A DNA stretch of 64,000 nucleotides from Synergistaceae bacterium. GTDB taxonomy: Bacteria; Synergistota; Synergistia; Synergistales; Aminobacteriaceae. Made by a program: the position numbers and the translations under genes. This document shows positions 16,374-27,836 of this stretch, in pieces. A model generated the notes under the pieces. That model saw only the letters and a program-made list of their open reading frames with translations. It was not told where the DNA came from and ran no database searches. Positions within the stretch are counted from its first letter, which is position 1, and the number at the start of each line of letters is the position of its first letter. The stretch lies in NCBI GenBank assembly GCA_017451025.1, contig JAFSSM010000037.1, positions 1 to 64,000 on the forward strand. The letters run 5' to 3'.

Positions 16374-18230
16374 TTACACTTCCACAGTTCCGAAAATCTC
16401 GCCGGTCTCGTAACGCTGTCCTGTCTTGAAGTCCAGCAGCTTGCAGTCGTCGGAGTTCGTGATTATGACTGCCGTCGTCGCAGGATGCCCCGCCGCCGCA
16501 ATCGCACCCAAGTCAAACCTCAATACTTCCTGCCCGGCCTTCACCTTATCGCCGACCTTCACGAGAGGCTTAAAGCCCTTGCCCTTCATTCCTACGGTGT
16601 CAAGCCCGACGTGAATCAGTATCTCCGCTCCGTCGTCAGACTTTATCCCCAGAGCGTGAAGCGAGTCCGCAATCGAGATTACTTCGCCGTTCACCGGTGA
16701 ACATGCTATTGCGCTTTCGGGAATTACCCCGCATCCCTGACCGAGCATTCCTGCAGAAAATACCCCGTCGCCGATTTCCTCAAGCGTTATGTACTTGCCC
16801 GTAACAGGAGCGTATAGCATATTCTTGGCCGCGTCGATGGTCTTGGCCGCCGATGCTTCCTTCCCGCCGAGAATGAACGCCACAATCGCCGCAACAACTA
16901 TTGCCGTCGCAATTGCAGCAAGTATTCCCACGATGGTATCCTGGAAGATAGGCACTGCCAGAATCGTCGAGTAACCCATCACATACGCACGTGCTCCCAT
17001 GAGGCCAGCGACTACTCCGCCGACAGCTCCTCCGGCCATAACTCCGTACATCGGGGTCTTCTTCGGAAGGTTGTTGCCGTAAATCGCAGGTTCAGTTACT
17101 CCCGCAAAGATACAGCCGATTCCTAGCGAGAATATCTCCGCACGTTTCTCGGGGTCTTTTTCCCGCAGAGCCGAACCTATGCACGCTCCGCCTTCAGACA
17201 TGTTGTGCAGAATGAACGCAGGACGGAATATCGCATCATATCCGGGATTGGAGATTGACTGCGCCATGAACGGAACAAGCGAGTGATGCATTCCCGCGAT
17301 AATGAGCCAGGGCAGGACACACGCAAGAACTCCTACTGTGATAAAACCGATGTTGTTGGCGAGGTAGGCGAAGAAGTTTCCGAGATACATTCCCAGATAC
17401 CCGCCAAGAGGTGCCAGAGCCGTGAACCCGAACACCATCGTTATAGCTACAGTGCCCATTCCCACAAAGATAGCCTTGAAGATGCCGGGAATTACTTTGT
17501 TGAGCCACTTCTCGACCTTTCCGGCACACCACGCCAGCAGTAACGCGGGCACAAGAGAACCTGAATAGCTCATCAGCCTTACAGGAACACCGAGCATAGT
17601 AATCGGGTCTTTCGCGCTGAGGATTGCCAGCCAGTTGTTATGAAGGAGGGAGAGCGCGCATATCATCGCATAAGCCGGAGTCCCGCCTAACTTATTTGCA
17701 GCACCGTACGCTACGAACACGGGCAGGAAGTAGAACGGTGCATCACCCGCAATGCTGAGCAGACGGTACACTCCTGTGCTCGCGAACGTCGAGGAGAGCA
17801 GAGTCCCTAACAGCAGAAACACCTTCAGCATTCCGCCCGCAATCAGTCCTGGAACACACGGAGCTACCGACGCAGAGATGAACCCTATTGTGTCAGAGAT
17901 TACCCCGCTGAACGTGAGGGGCTTCTTTATGTCGTCGAGGTTCTCATTGACCGCCGCACCTTCCGCAAACTTGAACTTCTTGATTACGGCCTCGTACACA
18001 GGCAATAAGTGCTGGCCAAGTATAACCATGTATTCGCCGCTCGTTCCTGTGGCATCGAACACTCCTAACACTCCGGGAACTGCCTTAACGTCGGTAGTGT
18101 TTGCTTTTTTCGGGTCATTCAGCAAGAAACGTATTCTCGTCATGCAGTGTGCTACTGCCTTGATGTTATCAGGGCCTCCCACAGCCATAACAACATCGTA
18201 CGCTACCTGCTCATAGTCTAAATTCGCCAT
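16374..18230 (-). CDS. PTS beta-glucoside transporter, EIIBCA
   Basis: Membrane permease of the phosphotransferase system that imports and phosphorylates beta-glucosides. Domain order is EIIB (residues 1-90, phospho-Cys29 in AHCMTRIRF), EIIC (about 105-460, ten or so membrane helices, with the GITEP-like AGVTEPAIYG motif), and EIIA of the glucose type (about 480-618, phospho-His in LIHVGLDTVGM). I start it at ATG 18230, four bases after the stop of the 6-phospho-beta-glucosidase gene, with GGGAGGAG as ribosome site; the frame stays open 15 codons further into that gene. No LicT/BglG antiterminator gene or RNA target site is visible beside it. Confidence 0.95.
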   Translation of the reverse strand: MANLDYEQVAYDVVMAVGGPDNIKAVAHCMTRIRFLLNDPKKANTTDVKAVPGVLGVFDATGTSGEYMVILGQHLLPVYEAVIKKFKFAEGAAVNENLDDIKKPLTFSGVISDTIGFISASVAPCVPGLIAGGMLKVFLLLGTLLSSTFASTGVYRLLSIAGDAPFYFLPVFVAYGAANKLGGTPAYAMICALSLLHNNWLAILSAKDPITMLGVPVRLMSYSGSLVPALLLAWCAGKVEKWLNKVIPGIFKAIFVGMGTVAITMVFGFTALAPLGGYLGMYLGNFFAYLANNIGFITVGVLACVLPWLIIAGMHHSLVPFMAQSISNPGYDAIFRPAFILHNMSEGGACIGSALREKDPEKRAEIFSLGIGCIFAGVTEPAIYGNNLPKKTPMYGVMAGGAVGGVVAGLMGARAYVMGYSTILAVPIFQDTIVGILAAIATAIVVAAIVAFILGGKEASAAKTIDAAKNMLYAPVTGKYITLEEIGDGVFSAGMLGQGCGVIPESAIACSPVNGEVISIADSLHALGIKSDDGAEILIHVGLDTVGMKGKGFKPLVKVGDKVKAGQEVLRFDLGAIAAAGHPATTAVIITNSDDCKLLDFKTGQRYETGEIFGTVEV

Positions 18231-18234
18231 ATTC

Positions 18235-19725
<1,491 letters not shown>

Positions 19726-19777
19726 TTAAGTTGTGGTATGTGAATGGGATTTTGTGGTAAGTATAACATAAACAAGA

Positions 19778-19804
19778 AAACCGGGAGATTTTGTCCCCCG
19801 GTTT
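19778..19804 (-). terminator. Rho-independent terminator after the giant LRR protein gene
   Basis: AAACCGGGGG and CTCCCGGTTTT (minus strand) form a stem, followed by TTCTTGTTT. It ends the 5.6-kb gene upstream and lies just before the bgl operon. Confidence 0.8.
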
Positions 19805-19818
19805 CGAGTGCAATTGAG

Positions 19819-22800
19819 TTATCTTCTTCTGCGCAGGATGAATATTGCCGACAAGGCCAGCACAGCAAATCCTGATAAGCCTAATCCGGCATCGCATCCG
19901 CCCATCAGCAGCGCAATAATCAGCTTCGTCAAGTAAACGCTAAACGGTGTACCTGCATTCAGGAAGCCCACCATCAAGAACTCCTTAGCACCAAACTCCA
20001 GCTTCTCGCCCGAAAGTGACAGCAGTTCCCACGTGTTAAGTAATCCCGTGATGAACGATGCACTCACCTGCGAATCCTCAGTATTTCCATTGTCGTAGAG
20101 CACATATGCCTTCAAGTCTTCTGCCTTCACGCCTTCTACATACTGTTCGTACAGGTCGTCAGACAGAATAACCTTGAACACATAATACCCGTCCTTGCTG
20201 ACTACAAGAGTGTTCATCTTTCCGACAACATCACTCTCGCGGCTTGTCATCTCATCCCTCATCGCCTGAGTCGGCTCCTGCGGTTCAAGGATATTACCCT
20301 CCTGCAGCAAGTTCAACTGATCCGCAGAGAGATTCACCGTTTCCGCTATCTTCTCCATCAGTGCATCGTCAGGATATATAGGCTGAATTGTCCCCAGCCC
20401 AAGCTCATTAGGTGCAGTTACTACGCTCCTGTGAGTCCGTCCTGAACTCAGCCTGAGTGCCGCATATACTACTTTCCCGACGGGCACTTCCTTAATTTCC
20501 CGGCCGTTCTCGTCGAAGAACGCGTACTCCAATTCCTCAAGTGCAGAGGAATTTACCTCACTGCTCCCTGTTATTCCGTGAAGGGCAAGTGCCAATCCAG
20601 CATCAACGTCAAGCAGAGTCAGCCTCATCAAGTACACTCCAGACCTAACCGGCCTAATTTCCGGCAGGTTCAGAACTATGCGCAAGTTCATATCCGCAAT
20701 TGCCTGAATATCAGCACGTTCCGGCGACCACGTCTTGGAAATAATCTCTTGGGCTGTCAGCTGGTAAATCTCACTCTCTCCGAAATATGCTGCTATTCCA
20801 TTGCGAAGGACATCCGGAATTTCGAATGTGTAGTCCATGAAATTACGGCTTCCGTTGCGGTTTATGCGAGTTACCGTGATGTTTACCTGACCGGCAATTC
20901 TGGTTCCGTCGCTGTTGACTGCGTTCACTATGACTGCATAATTTCCCGCAGGAGTGTCGTATGGAATCGTTCCGGTTATCGCATTATCACGGGAGGACAG
21001 TCCTGAAACTTCAGAGACGAAGCTCCAGCTGGCGATACCCTCAGTGCTGAAAGTTATTGCAGTAACAGCAGACCCTTCCTCCACGCTCTGAGCAGCAGGA
21101 GTCAGCTCAAGGCTCGATGCATCACTGCCGACTTCGAATGACTGCGTGAAATCGTTGCTGTTGATGTTCTCGCGCTCAGACTCCGCATAACCAGCAATGC
21201 CTCCTGAATATTCAGCGTTGAGTGCCGCACGCGACACACATTCCGTAATTTCGCCGCCATACACATAACCGACAATTCCTCCGGCTGAATGTTGAGCGTT
21301 AATCCTCGAATCAGCCATAACCCTGCAATTATGGACTCTTCCGCCGGAAAGCTCGCCGACAATTCCTCCTGCCGACGAGTTCTCGCCTTCCGCCGACACA
21401 GTGCCCGAAAATGCGCAGTTCTCGATAGTTCCGTTGAGCAGTTCACGGATAATTCCGCCAGCACATTCCGTTTGCGCTGAGGCCCTAAACTCAGAATAGC
21501 CTGAAGTCTGCGTGCTTACAGCATGTACTGTGAGCGTGCGTATAGCAATTCCGTCGGAACTGACTACTCCGAACAGGCCGCTCGATATTACGACAGTGAT
21601 GGTGTGTCCGCCGCCGTCAAGATGCCCTGTGAACGGGTGAGCTTCGGTGCCTATTCCCTGCCAGTCCTGAGCGTCAGAAATATCTATGTCAACGGTTAGA
21701 GCATAATACGCTCCTGCAGGTTCGGAGCCGTTGTTGATTCTGCCGAAGAGTGCCAAAAATTCGCTGGCAGATGAAAGTTTGACGGGGTTTTCCCAAGAAC
21801 TGCCTTCAGGTATCACCGGGTCGGGTATTACCGGGTCAGGTATTACAGGGTCGGGAATCACAGGATCAGGCTCCGGCGAAGGAATATCCCTGCTGTCAAT
21901 GTCAATGTCCCTGCTTTCCGGCTGAACATCCCTGCTTGTGTTCTGATTGGTATTGTTCGACTGCCTGCCAGGTTCATATGGATTAGTCGTATTTGACGGA
22001 GACGGAGAAGGAGAAGGTACTTCACTGCTGCCGCCTGTTACCGTGATTGTCGCTGTGGCCGATACCGTACTGCTGTCGCCCAAGTCCATAACTGTCGCGG
22101 TGATGGTGTAAGTTCCGGCAGAAGAGATTGCTCCGGAAATTACGTTGTCAGATCTCGACAAGCCGGAGGGAAGCTCGCTAAAGGTAACGTCATAACCAGA
22201 GGATGAGGCATTCTCGACAGAAAGAGTTATCGGAGAAATGCTGCTTCCTGCCGCAACTGTCTGGGTTGAAGGCGTTAATGAGGCCTTCATGCCGAAATTC
22301 ACAGTAACGTCCATTGATGAGTAGCTGAACTCCTCATAGCCCGAATATCCGGCATCGTAGAAGTATGTGATGCTTTGGGGCATATCGGCCATCAGGAAAG
22401 AATAGCCCGCAGGGTCGAAGGAATAGGCGACGCTGTTTCCGTCTTTGTCCCTGACATCGACGCTGTAGACGCTTGCGGCAAATTCGGCATAGTCTGCTTG
22501 AACTCCCAGAGATGAGGCGGCATCTGCGAGGTTTATTGCGTAGGGATATTCCGAATTGCCGGACTCTTCTGGTTTGGAGAGGGTGAGTACTTGGCCGGAG
22601 AATCTGGAGGTACGATACGGTTTGCCTCTGTCGTTAGGAGTGATGTTATTGATTCTGGAATTGAGGTAGAGGTCATCGGAGTCCAGGTGTGTATTTGCGG
22701 CCAAGTCCAGAAGCGGAATGCTGTTATCGCCGCAATTCAGAACTACGAGGCTTGTGTTTCTGCTAACGTCGAGCGTCGTAATCTTGTTGCCGTAGCATAG

Positions 22801-25401
22801 GAGCCTCAAGAGCAACGGGTTGCTGCTGACGTTGAGGGCTGTGAGCTGGTTTTCCTCGCACTGAAGGTCTGCAAGTTCTGTGTTGCGGGTTACGTCGAGG
22901 ACTGAGAGCTTATTATTGCCGCATTCCAGCCTGGTCAAATTCGGAAGCATGGTAACGTCGAGAGTCGAGATGTTGTTTCTGTCGCACCACAGTGTGGTTA
23001 ATGCTGTATTGCTGGCGACATCGAGGACGCTGATGTTATTTGCAGGACAGGCTAACGTTTCCAGCTTGGTGTTCAGATGCACATCAAGCTCGGTCAGTTC
23101 ATTGTAGCCGCAGTAGAGAGCGGTTAGTTCTGTGTTCTTGCTTACGTCAAGTTCGGTCAAGTTGTTATGCCAGCAGTCAAGGGTAATAAGTTTTGTGTTG
23201 TTGGTAACGTCAAGCTCGACAATATTATTCTCGTCCAGATCCAGATATGCCAGCTCAGTGTTTGCGGTAACGTCAATCGAAGTAAGGCTGTTCCTTCTGA
23301 GATTTACGTCTGTGAGCTGAGTATTAGCAGAGAGGTCCAGTTTCCCGGAAATGTCGTTGCTGTACGCATGAATCTCCGTCAATGAGGTGAGGTACTCAAT
23401 GCCTGTGAGGTCGGACACACCTTTTGCTCTGACATTGATGCTTGTGATGGTGTCAATTTCGGTTGTGGACAGGTAGTTATCGCCGTCGCTGTCGAACTCT
23501 GTTGTGAGGTAGTCCCTGAAGACCTGGTCGGGGAAATTTGAGGAGTCGAGGGCAACGCCAGAGCTTGGGACAGGTGAAGGGTCTGGAGTAGGAGAGCTGC
23601 TTGCGTTGACGTTGATGGTTACGTCCATGTACTGGGTATCGTTTGGGTGCCTCACGTCGTAGCTGTATGCGACGGTTGATGGGTAGGACGCGAAGGAGAT
23701 GATGCCTGTGGATGGGTCGGTGTTGTGCTCAATGGTTGAGCCTTCGGAGTCTCTGATGTCGAGGCTGTGGACTCTGGAGATGTCGAAGGATGCATCGAGT
23801 GCGGATAGGTTGAGGGAGTAGGGGTAAGTGGAGTCGCCAGTGGAGTCTGCGCTTGCGATGGTGATATCTTGGGAGTAACACCATAGTGATGTCAAGATGG
23901 TGTTACTGCTTACATCTAATGCAGTCAACTTATTTTTGTAGCATTCCAAAATTGCTAAATAAGCAGTGTTATGGCTTAAATCTAAATTGGTTAGTTGGTT
24001 GTCGCTACACCACAGACCGCTTAAAATAGTGTTATAGCTCAAGTCCAAACTGGTTAATTGGTTACCGTCGCAGGACAATGCACTTAAAGCGGTATTATAG
24101 CTCACATTAAGTACAGTAAGTTGGTTGTTATCGCATTGTAAAATTGTTAAAACGGTGTTTTGGCTCACATCAAGCGTTGTTAGTTGGTTATTGTTACAGA
24201 TCAGCTCCGTCAAAGCACTGAAGTATTCTACTCCATGTAATGATGCAATACCTTTGCCGTCTACATTTATAAGCGTTACCGCAGCAATCTCCGCATCGCT
24301 CAGGTAACCGTCGCTGTCTGTATCACAATTGCTGCTCACATACGACCTGAACACATCATCCGAAAAATTCTGCTCGTTAATGGCTATCCCCGATGTCTTG
24401 TTCCCGATCGCCTGCGTCGCAGCACCAACCATGAACTTGTTACCGCTCAGCACAGGGTCCGAATATTCAGCATAACCAATAATCCCGCCTACCCATCTCG
24501 GCGCAGAAAGTGTCGCGTCAGAACTGCAATTGATGATCGCCGCTATAGCGGTACTGCTGGACTTGTACCCAGCTATTCCGCCGACGCTACCGTCTGTCTG
24601 GTTGTCGTCAGTTGAGAGAGGCGTTGTTACGTTCGCACCGGCCTCTACAACACAATTTCTGATCGTGCCGTTCTTCAGCACCGCCGCAATTCCTCCGGTT
24701 ACGAACCTTCCCGTTACAGTCGCACCGGAAGCTATTGTGCAGTTCTCGATAAGCCCGCCCTCAAGATAACCCACAATTCCGCCGGCCTTCTGTCCAACTT
24801 CATACTTGCTGGAAAGCCACGATTCTACATTTGCAGTTACGGTTCCGCTCACCGTGCAATTCCTGATTATGCCGCCCGACGGAAGCGTGTGCGCAATTCC
24901 CGCCACCACATAAGCATCACCGTAACCTATACCTACCGTGCCGCTGAATGTGCAGTTCTCGATTATTCCTTGAGCAAGCTCAAACACAAAACCTGCTCCG
25001 TGATTATCGTACGAGAATTTTCCTCTGAGCGTCAGATTCCGAATCGCCGCGTCCGTTCCTGTCGTGGTTATCTTGTTGAACACTCCGCCGTCAGAATAAT
25101 AGATGTCCATGCTTAACGTGTGGCCGTTGCCGTCAAGATGGCCTCTGAAATGCGGAGACTGCCACTCCTTCATTCGCGGAAGCACTATATCAGCGTTCAG
25201 CTTGTAGTACTTTCCTGCATCGTCCGATCCGGCAAGAATCCTGTTCCTAAACAGCATAAAGTCGCTCGACGTGTTCAGTACGTACGCCGTCTCCCAGCTG
25301 TCCCCGCTGTTGCCCTCGTCGTAATATGCCGCCGAAGCAATCCCGCTGAAAATTGCCAGCAACATCATTACTGCGGCAAACATTACCCGCTTGATGTTCA
25401 T
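19819..25401 (-). CDS. giant secreted LRR/GLUG surface protein with Synergist-CTERM
   Basis: Exported surface protein of 1860 residues, probably for adhesion or binding of host or microbial glycans. Order: signal peptide (1-24); GLUG-like repeats with many GGIVGY and ENCTFSG units (about 60-330); a Ca-binding EF-hand-like loop DTDSDGYLSDAEI (about 358); leucine-rich repeats of the LDVSxNTxLxxLxCxxNxL type (390-510); a second loop FDSDGDNYLS and a second longer LRR array (630-930); an Ig-like domain (1030-1130); a Pro-rich PDPVI linker (1177-1199); a second GLUG block (1207-1420); another Ig-like domain; and a C-terminal MGGCDAG motif, hydrophobic helix and RRRR. The two EF-hand/LRR/beta modules look like an internal duplication. 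The tail predicts sorting to the cell surface. Confidence 0.9.
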   Translation of the reverse strand: MNIKRVMFAAVMMLLAIFSGIASAAYYDEGNSGDSWETAYVLNTSSDFMLFRNRILAGSDDAGKYYKLNADIVLPRMKEWQSPHFRGHLDGNGHTLSMDIYYSDGGVFNKITTTGTDAAIRNLTLRGKFSYDNHGAGFVFELAQGIIENCTFSGTVGIGYGDAYVVAGIAHTLPSGGIIRNCTVSGTVTANVESWLSSKYEVGQKAGGIVGYLEGGLIENCTIASGATVTGRFVTGGIAAVLKNGTIRNCVVEAGANVTTPLSTDDNQTDGSVGGIAGYKSSSTAIAAIINCSSDATLSAPRWVGGIIGYAEYSDPVLSGNKFMVGAATQAIGNKTSGIAINEQNFSDDVFRSYVSSNCDTDSDGYLSDAEIAAVTLINVDGKGIASLHGVEYFSALTELICNNNQLTTLDVSQNTVLTILQCDNNQLTVLNVSYNTALSALSCDGNQLTSLDLSYNTILSGLWCSDNQLTNLDLSHNTAYLAILECYKNKLTALDVSSNTILTSLWCYSQDITIASADSTGDSTYPYSLNLSALDASFDISRVHSLDIRDSEGSTIEHNTDPSTGIISFASYPSTVAYSYDVRHPNDTQYMDVTINVNASSSPTPDPSPVPSSGVALDSSNFPDQVFRDYLTTEFDSDGDNYLSTTEIDTITSINVRAKGVSDLTGIEYLTSLTEIHAYSNDISGKLDLSANTQLTDVNLRRNSLTSIDVTANTELAYLDLDENNIVELDVTNNTKLITLDCWHNNLTELDVSKNTELTALYCGYNELTELDVHLNTKLETLACPANNISVLDVASNTALTTLWCDRNNISTLDVTMLPNLTRLECGNNKLSVLDVTRNTELADLQCEENQLTALNVSSNPLLLRLLCYGNKITTLDVSRNTSLVVLNCGDNSIPLLDLAANTHLDSDDLYLNSRINNITPNDRGKPYRTSRFSGQVLTLSKPEESGNSEYPYAINLADAASSLGVQADYAEFAASVYSVDVRDKDGNSVAYSFDPAGYSFLMADMPQSITYFYDAGYSGYEEFSYSSMDVTVNFGMKASLTPSTQTVAAGSSISPITLSVENASSSGYDVTFSELPSGLSRSDNVISGAISSAGTYTITATVMDLGDSSTVSATATITVTGGSSEVPSPSPSPSNTTNPYEPGRQSNNTNQNTSRDVQPESRDIDIDSRDIPSPEPDPVIPDPVIPDPVIPDPVIPEGSSWENPVKLSSASEFLALFGRINNGSEPAGAYYALTVDIDISDAQDWQGIGTEAHPFTGHLDGGGHTITVVISSGLFGVVSSDGIAIRTLTVHAVSTQTSGYSEFRASAQTECAGGIIRELLNGTIENCAFSGTVSAEGENSSAGGIVGELSGGRVHNCRVMADSRINAQHSAGGIVGYVYGGEITECVSRAALNAEYSGGIAGYAESERENINSNDFTQSFEVGSDASSLELTPAAQSVEEGSAVTAITFSTEGIASWSFVSEVSGLSSRDNAITGTIPYDTPAGNYAVIVNAVNSDGTRIAGQVNITVTRINRNGSRNFMDYTFEIPDVLRNGIAAYFGESEIYQLTAQEIISKTWSPERADIQAIADMNLRIVLNLPEIRPVRSGVYLMRLTLLDVDAGLALALHGITGSSEVNSSALEELEYAFFDENGREIKEVPVGKVVYAALRLSSGRTHRSVVTAPNELGLGTIQPIYPDDALMEKIAETVNLSADQLNLLQEGNILEPQEPTQAMRDEMTSRESDVVGKMNTLVVSKDGYYVFKVILSDDLYEQYVEGVKAEDLKAYVLYDNGNTEDSQVSASFITGLLNTWELLSLSGEKLEFGAKEFLMVGFLNAGTPFSVYLTKLIIALLMGGCDAGLGLSGFAVLALSAIFILRRRR
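21809..21870 (-). repeat. four 15-bp repeats coding PDPVI
   Basis: Four in-frame 15-bp units code a Pro-Asp-Pro-Val-Ile linker in the giant surface protein. They have small third-base differences, so this is a coding repeat subject to length variation, not a frame switch. Confidence 0.85.
22640..24240 (-). repeat. leucine-rich repeat arrays in the giant surface protein
   Basis: Two LRR arrays with a unit near 21 residues (63 bp) lie at about 23880-24240 and 22640-23450. The first is clearly richer in A+T than the second and than the rest of the gene, as if the two arrays had different histories. Confidence 0.75.
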
Positions 25402-25474
25402 AATAGATTCTCCTTGCTGAAAGATTTTGTTGAAATTGTGGATAAACTTATCCTACCAGCTCAAAATACCAGTG

Positions 25475-26230
25475 TCAAATCTCCCGCAGACTGTCCCGAA
25501 TTACCTCCAGCATCAGCTCAACAAACGCTGAACATTCACCTTTCCTGTCCGCTTTGCCCAATACATCGTAATATTCTTTCTGTCTCGACTGTATAAGCTC
25601 CTCGACCGGCAGCCAGTAAAATATACCCTTCCACTTTCCCAGAAGCAGGCTGTGCCACATCCGCCCCATCCTTCCGTTTCCGTCAGAAAAGGGATGAATG
25701 AACTCGAACTCGTAGTGAAACACCGCACTCTTCACCAGCGCATGAAGTCTTGAAGCTCGGTACCACGCAAAAAGATTCTGTATGTGTTCAGGGACAAGAC
25801 GGGCAGGAGGAGCCATATGTACAAGCCTCGTACCATCGGACACCCCGACACCGCCGGAACGGAATTTTCCCGCTTCCGGCACAAGTCCCTTCATCATAAG
25901 ACCGTGTGCCCTCAGAAGGTCGTCAGGTGATTCGGGGTCGAGGCTCAGCGTCAGTTCATAGGCTTCGTATGCATTCTGCACTTCCCGAATCTCTACAGGA
26001 CTGCCCAGAACTCTTTTGCCGTCGATTATCGCCGTAACCTGTTCGAGCGTCAGGCTGTTCTGCTCTATGGCAAGCGATGAATGTATTGTGCGTATCCTGT
26101 TCTCCCTCCGAATATGCGGTGCGGTCAGAACCTTCGGGTTCGCGGCCTCAGCCTTCCCTACAAGTTCGCACACTTCACCCACAAGAACAGTGATGTATTC
26201 CGTCAGGCTGAAGGGAGGAGCATACGGCAT
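25475..26230 (-). CDS. Fic-domain protein (predicted AMP transferase)
   Basis: Fic family enzyme; such proteins usually transfer AMP from ATP to a Ser/Thr/Tyr of a target protein. The core motif HPFSDGNGRMGR is intact, including the catalytic His and both phosphate-binding residues. The N-terminal helix carries SSLAIEQ, which fits the Ser-x3-Glu class II inhibitory motif whose Glu blocks ATP, so the protein is probably held inactive by default. A C-terminal helical region follows. I start it at ATG 26230, just past the guaA stop (26233) with GGGAG as ribosome site; a GTG at 26242 inside guaA is also in frame. Linkage to guaA suggests co-transcription. Confidence 0.88.
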   Translation of the reverse strand: MPYAPPFSLTEYITVLVGEVCELVGKAEAANPKVLTAPHIRRENRIRTIHSSLAIEQNSLTLEQVTAIIDGKRVLGSPVEIREVQNAYEAYELTLSLDPESPDDLLRAHGLMMKGLVPEAGKFRSGGVGVSDGTRLVHMAPPARLVPEHIQNLFAWYRASRLHALVKSAVFHYEFEFIHPFSDGNGRMGRMWHSLLLGKWKGIFYWLPVEELIQSRQKEYYDVLGKADRKGECSAFVELMLEVIRDSLREI

Positions 26231-26232
26231 AG

Positions 26233-27768
26233 TTACTCCCACTCTATCGTTGCGGGCGGCTTCGACGTTACATCCATCACTACCCTGTTGATGCCCTTCA
26301 CCTCGTTGCAGATTCTCTTGGCCGTGCGATCCAGAACGTCATAGTCTATCCTCACCCACTCCGCCGTCATCGCGTCCTGCGAGTGTATCGCCCTCAGCAC
26401 AACCGCCTCGTTGTACGTCCGGCTGTCCCCCATAACTCCGACAGACTTCACCGGCAGCAGCACACAAAATGACTGCCAGATTCCCGCATACAGCCCCGCG
26501 TTCTTCAGCTCCTCACGGAAAATCGCATCAGCCTCACGCAGCGTGTCAAGCCTCTGCTTCGTGATTTCCCCTAAGCACCGAACAGCAAGACCAGGTCCAG
26601 GAAACGGCTGGCGGTTGATTATCTCTTCGGGCATTCCGATTATCCGGCCAAGTGCACGCACCTCATCCTTGAACAAGTCCCTCAACGGCTCTAACAGCTT
26701 CAGGTTCATGTGCTCAGGAAGTCCGCCTACATTGTGGTGCGACTTGATCACAGCACTTCCCTTCTTTGTGCCGCTTTCGATTACGTCCGGGTAAATCGTC
26801 CCCTGCAAAAGCCATTTTGCTCCGTCAATCTTCCCGGCCTCTTCCTCGAACACATCAATGAATAGTTTTCCGATTATTTTGCGCTTCCTCTCAGGGTCAG
26901 TTACTCCCGCAAGTTCAGCAAGGAATCTCTCGGATGCGTCAACATACTTCACGTTCAGGCCGAGTGCCTTGTACTGGCTCATTACCTGTTCAGGCTCATT
27001 CTTGCGCATAAGTCCGTGATTGACGAACACACACTGCAGATTTTCGCCGACCGCCCTGTTCACCAAGACTGCCGACACGCTCGAGTCCACCCCGCCGGAA
27101 AGTCCGCACACTACCCTATCATTTCCGACAGACTCGCGAATCCCCGCAACAGTCCCGTCAACCCAGTCGGCCAAGTCCCAGTCTCCCGAGCACCCGCAAA
27201 TTCCGAACACAAAGTTCCTCAAAATTTCCGTGCCGTGTTCCGTAGCAGCAACTTCTGGGTGAAACTGCAGGCCGTAAAGTTTTCGTGAAGAGTCCTCGAT
27301 TGACGCAACTACTCCGCCGGAAGTCGAAGATGTAGGCAAGAATCCTGCTGGAAGCTGTGAGACGTTATCACCGTGACTCATCAGGACGTTCATGCTTTCG
27401 GGAATGCCCTTCAGGAGACGCGATGCTCCCTTGATGTTGATGCTCGTTGCTCCATATTCAGGTTTTCCTCCGGAACTCACTACTCCTCCGGTGAGTTTCG
27501 ACAATAACTGCATTCCGTAGCATATCCCCAGAACAGGACACCCTAACTTCAGAATCGCAGGGTCAATCGTGATTGCGTCAGGGTCATTCACGCTGTCAGG
27601 ACCGCCGGAAATGATGATACCCAACGGCGAGAATGAAGCGGCCTTCGCGCAATCAACGTCCCAGTTCAGAATTACGCTGTGAATCTTCATCTCTCGAAGC
27701 CTTCTCGCTATCAGCTGGGTGAACTGTGAACCGCAGTTGATAATAAGTATATTTTCGTTGTTAATCAT
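26233..27768 (-). CDS. guaA: GMP synthase (glutamine-hydrolysing)
   Basis: Converts XMP, ATP and glutamine to GMP in purine synthesis. Residues 1-190 form the class I glutamine amidotransferase with the nucleophile Cys in GICYGMQLL and the His/Glu pair in FHPEVAATEHG. The ATP-pyrophosphatase domain has the P-loop GLSGGVDSS. The C-terminal dimerisation domain contains RQPFPGPGLAVR and ends in ATIEWE. Length of 511 is normal. The upstream gap is too short for a purine riboswitch. The Fic gene follows directly. Confidence 0.98.
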   Translation of the reverse strand: MINNENILIINCGSQFTQLIARRLREMKIHSVILNWDVDCAKAASFSPLGIIISGGPDSVNDPDAITIDPAILKLGCPVLGICYGMQLLSKLTGGVVSSGGKPEYGATSINIKGASRLLKGIPESMNVLMSHGDNVSQLPAGFLPTSSTSGGVVASIEDSSRKLYGLQFHPEVAATEHGTEILRNFVFGICGCSGDWDLADWVDGTVAGIRESVGNDRVVCGLSGGVDSSVSAVLVNRAVGENLQCVFVNHGLMRKNEPEQVMSQYKALGLNVKYVDASERFLAELAGVTDPERKRKIIGKLFIDVFEEEAGKIDGAKWLLQGTIYPDVIESGTKKGSAVIKSHHNVGGLPEHMNLKLLEPLRDLFKDEVRALGRIIGMPEEIINRQPFPGPGLAVRCLGEITKQRLDTLREADAIFREELKNAGLYAGIWQSFCVLLPVKSVGVMGDSRTYNEAVVLRAIHSQDAMTAEWVRIDYDVLDRTAKRICNEVKGINRVVMDVTSKPPATIEWE

Positions 27769-27836
27769 GAATCCTCCTAAATGGTGTTATATAATTTGCC
27801 AATTATCCCATAAATTAGGTGAGGCGATGATATTTT

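Noticed and set aside
27769-27836. Purine riboswitch before guaA
   Set aside because: The 68-base gap between divergent genes is too short for an aptamer and shows no conserved core.
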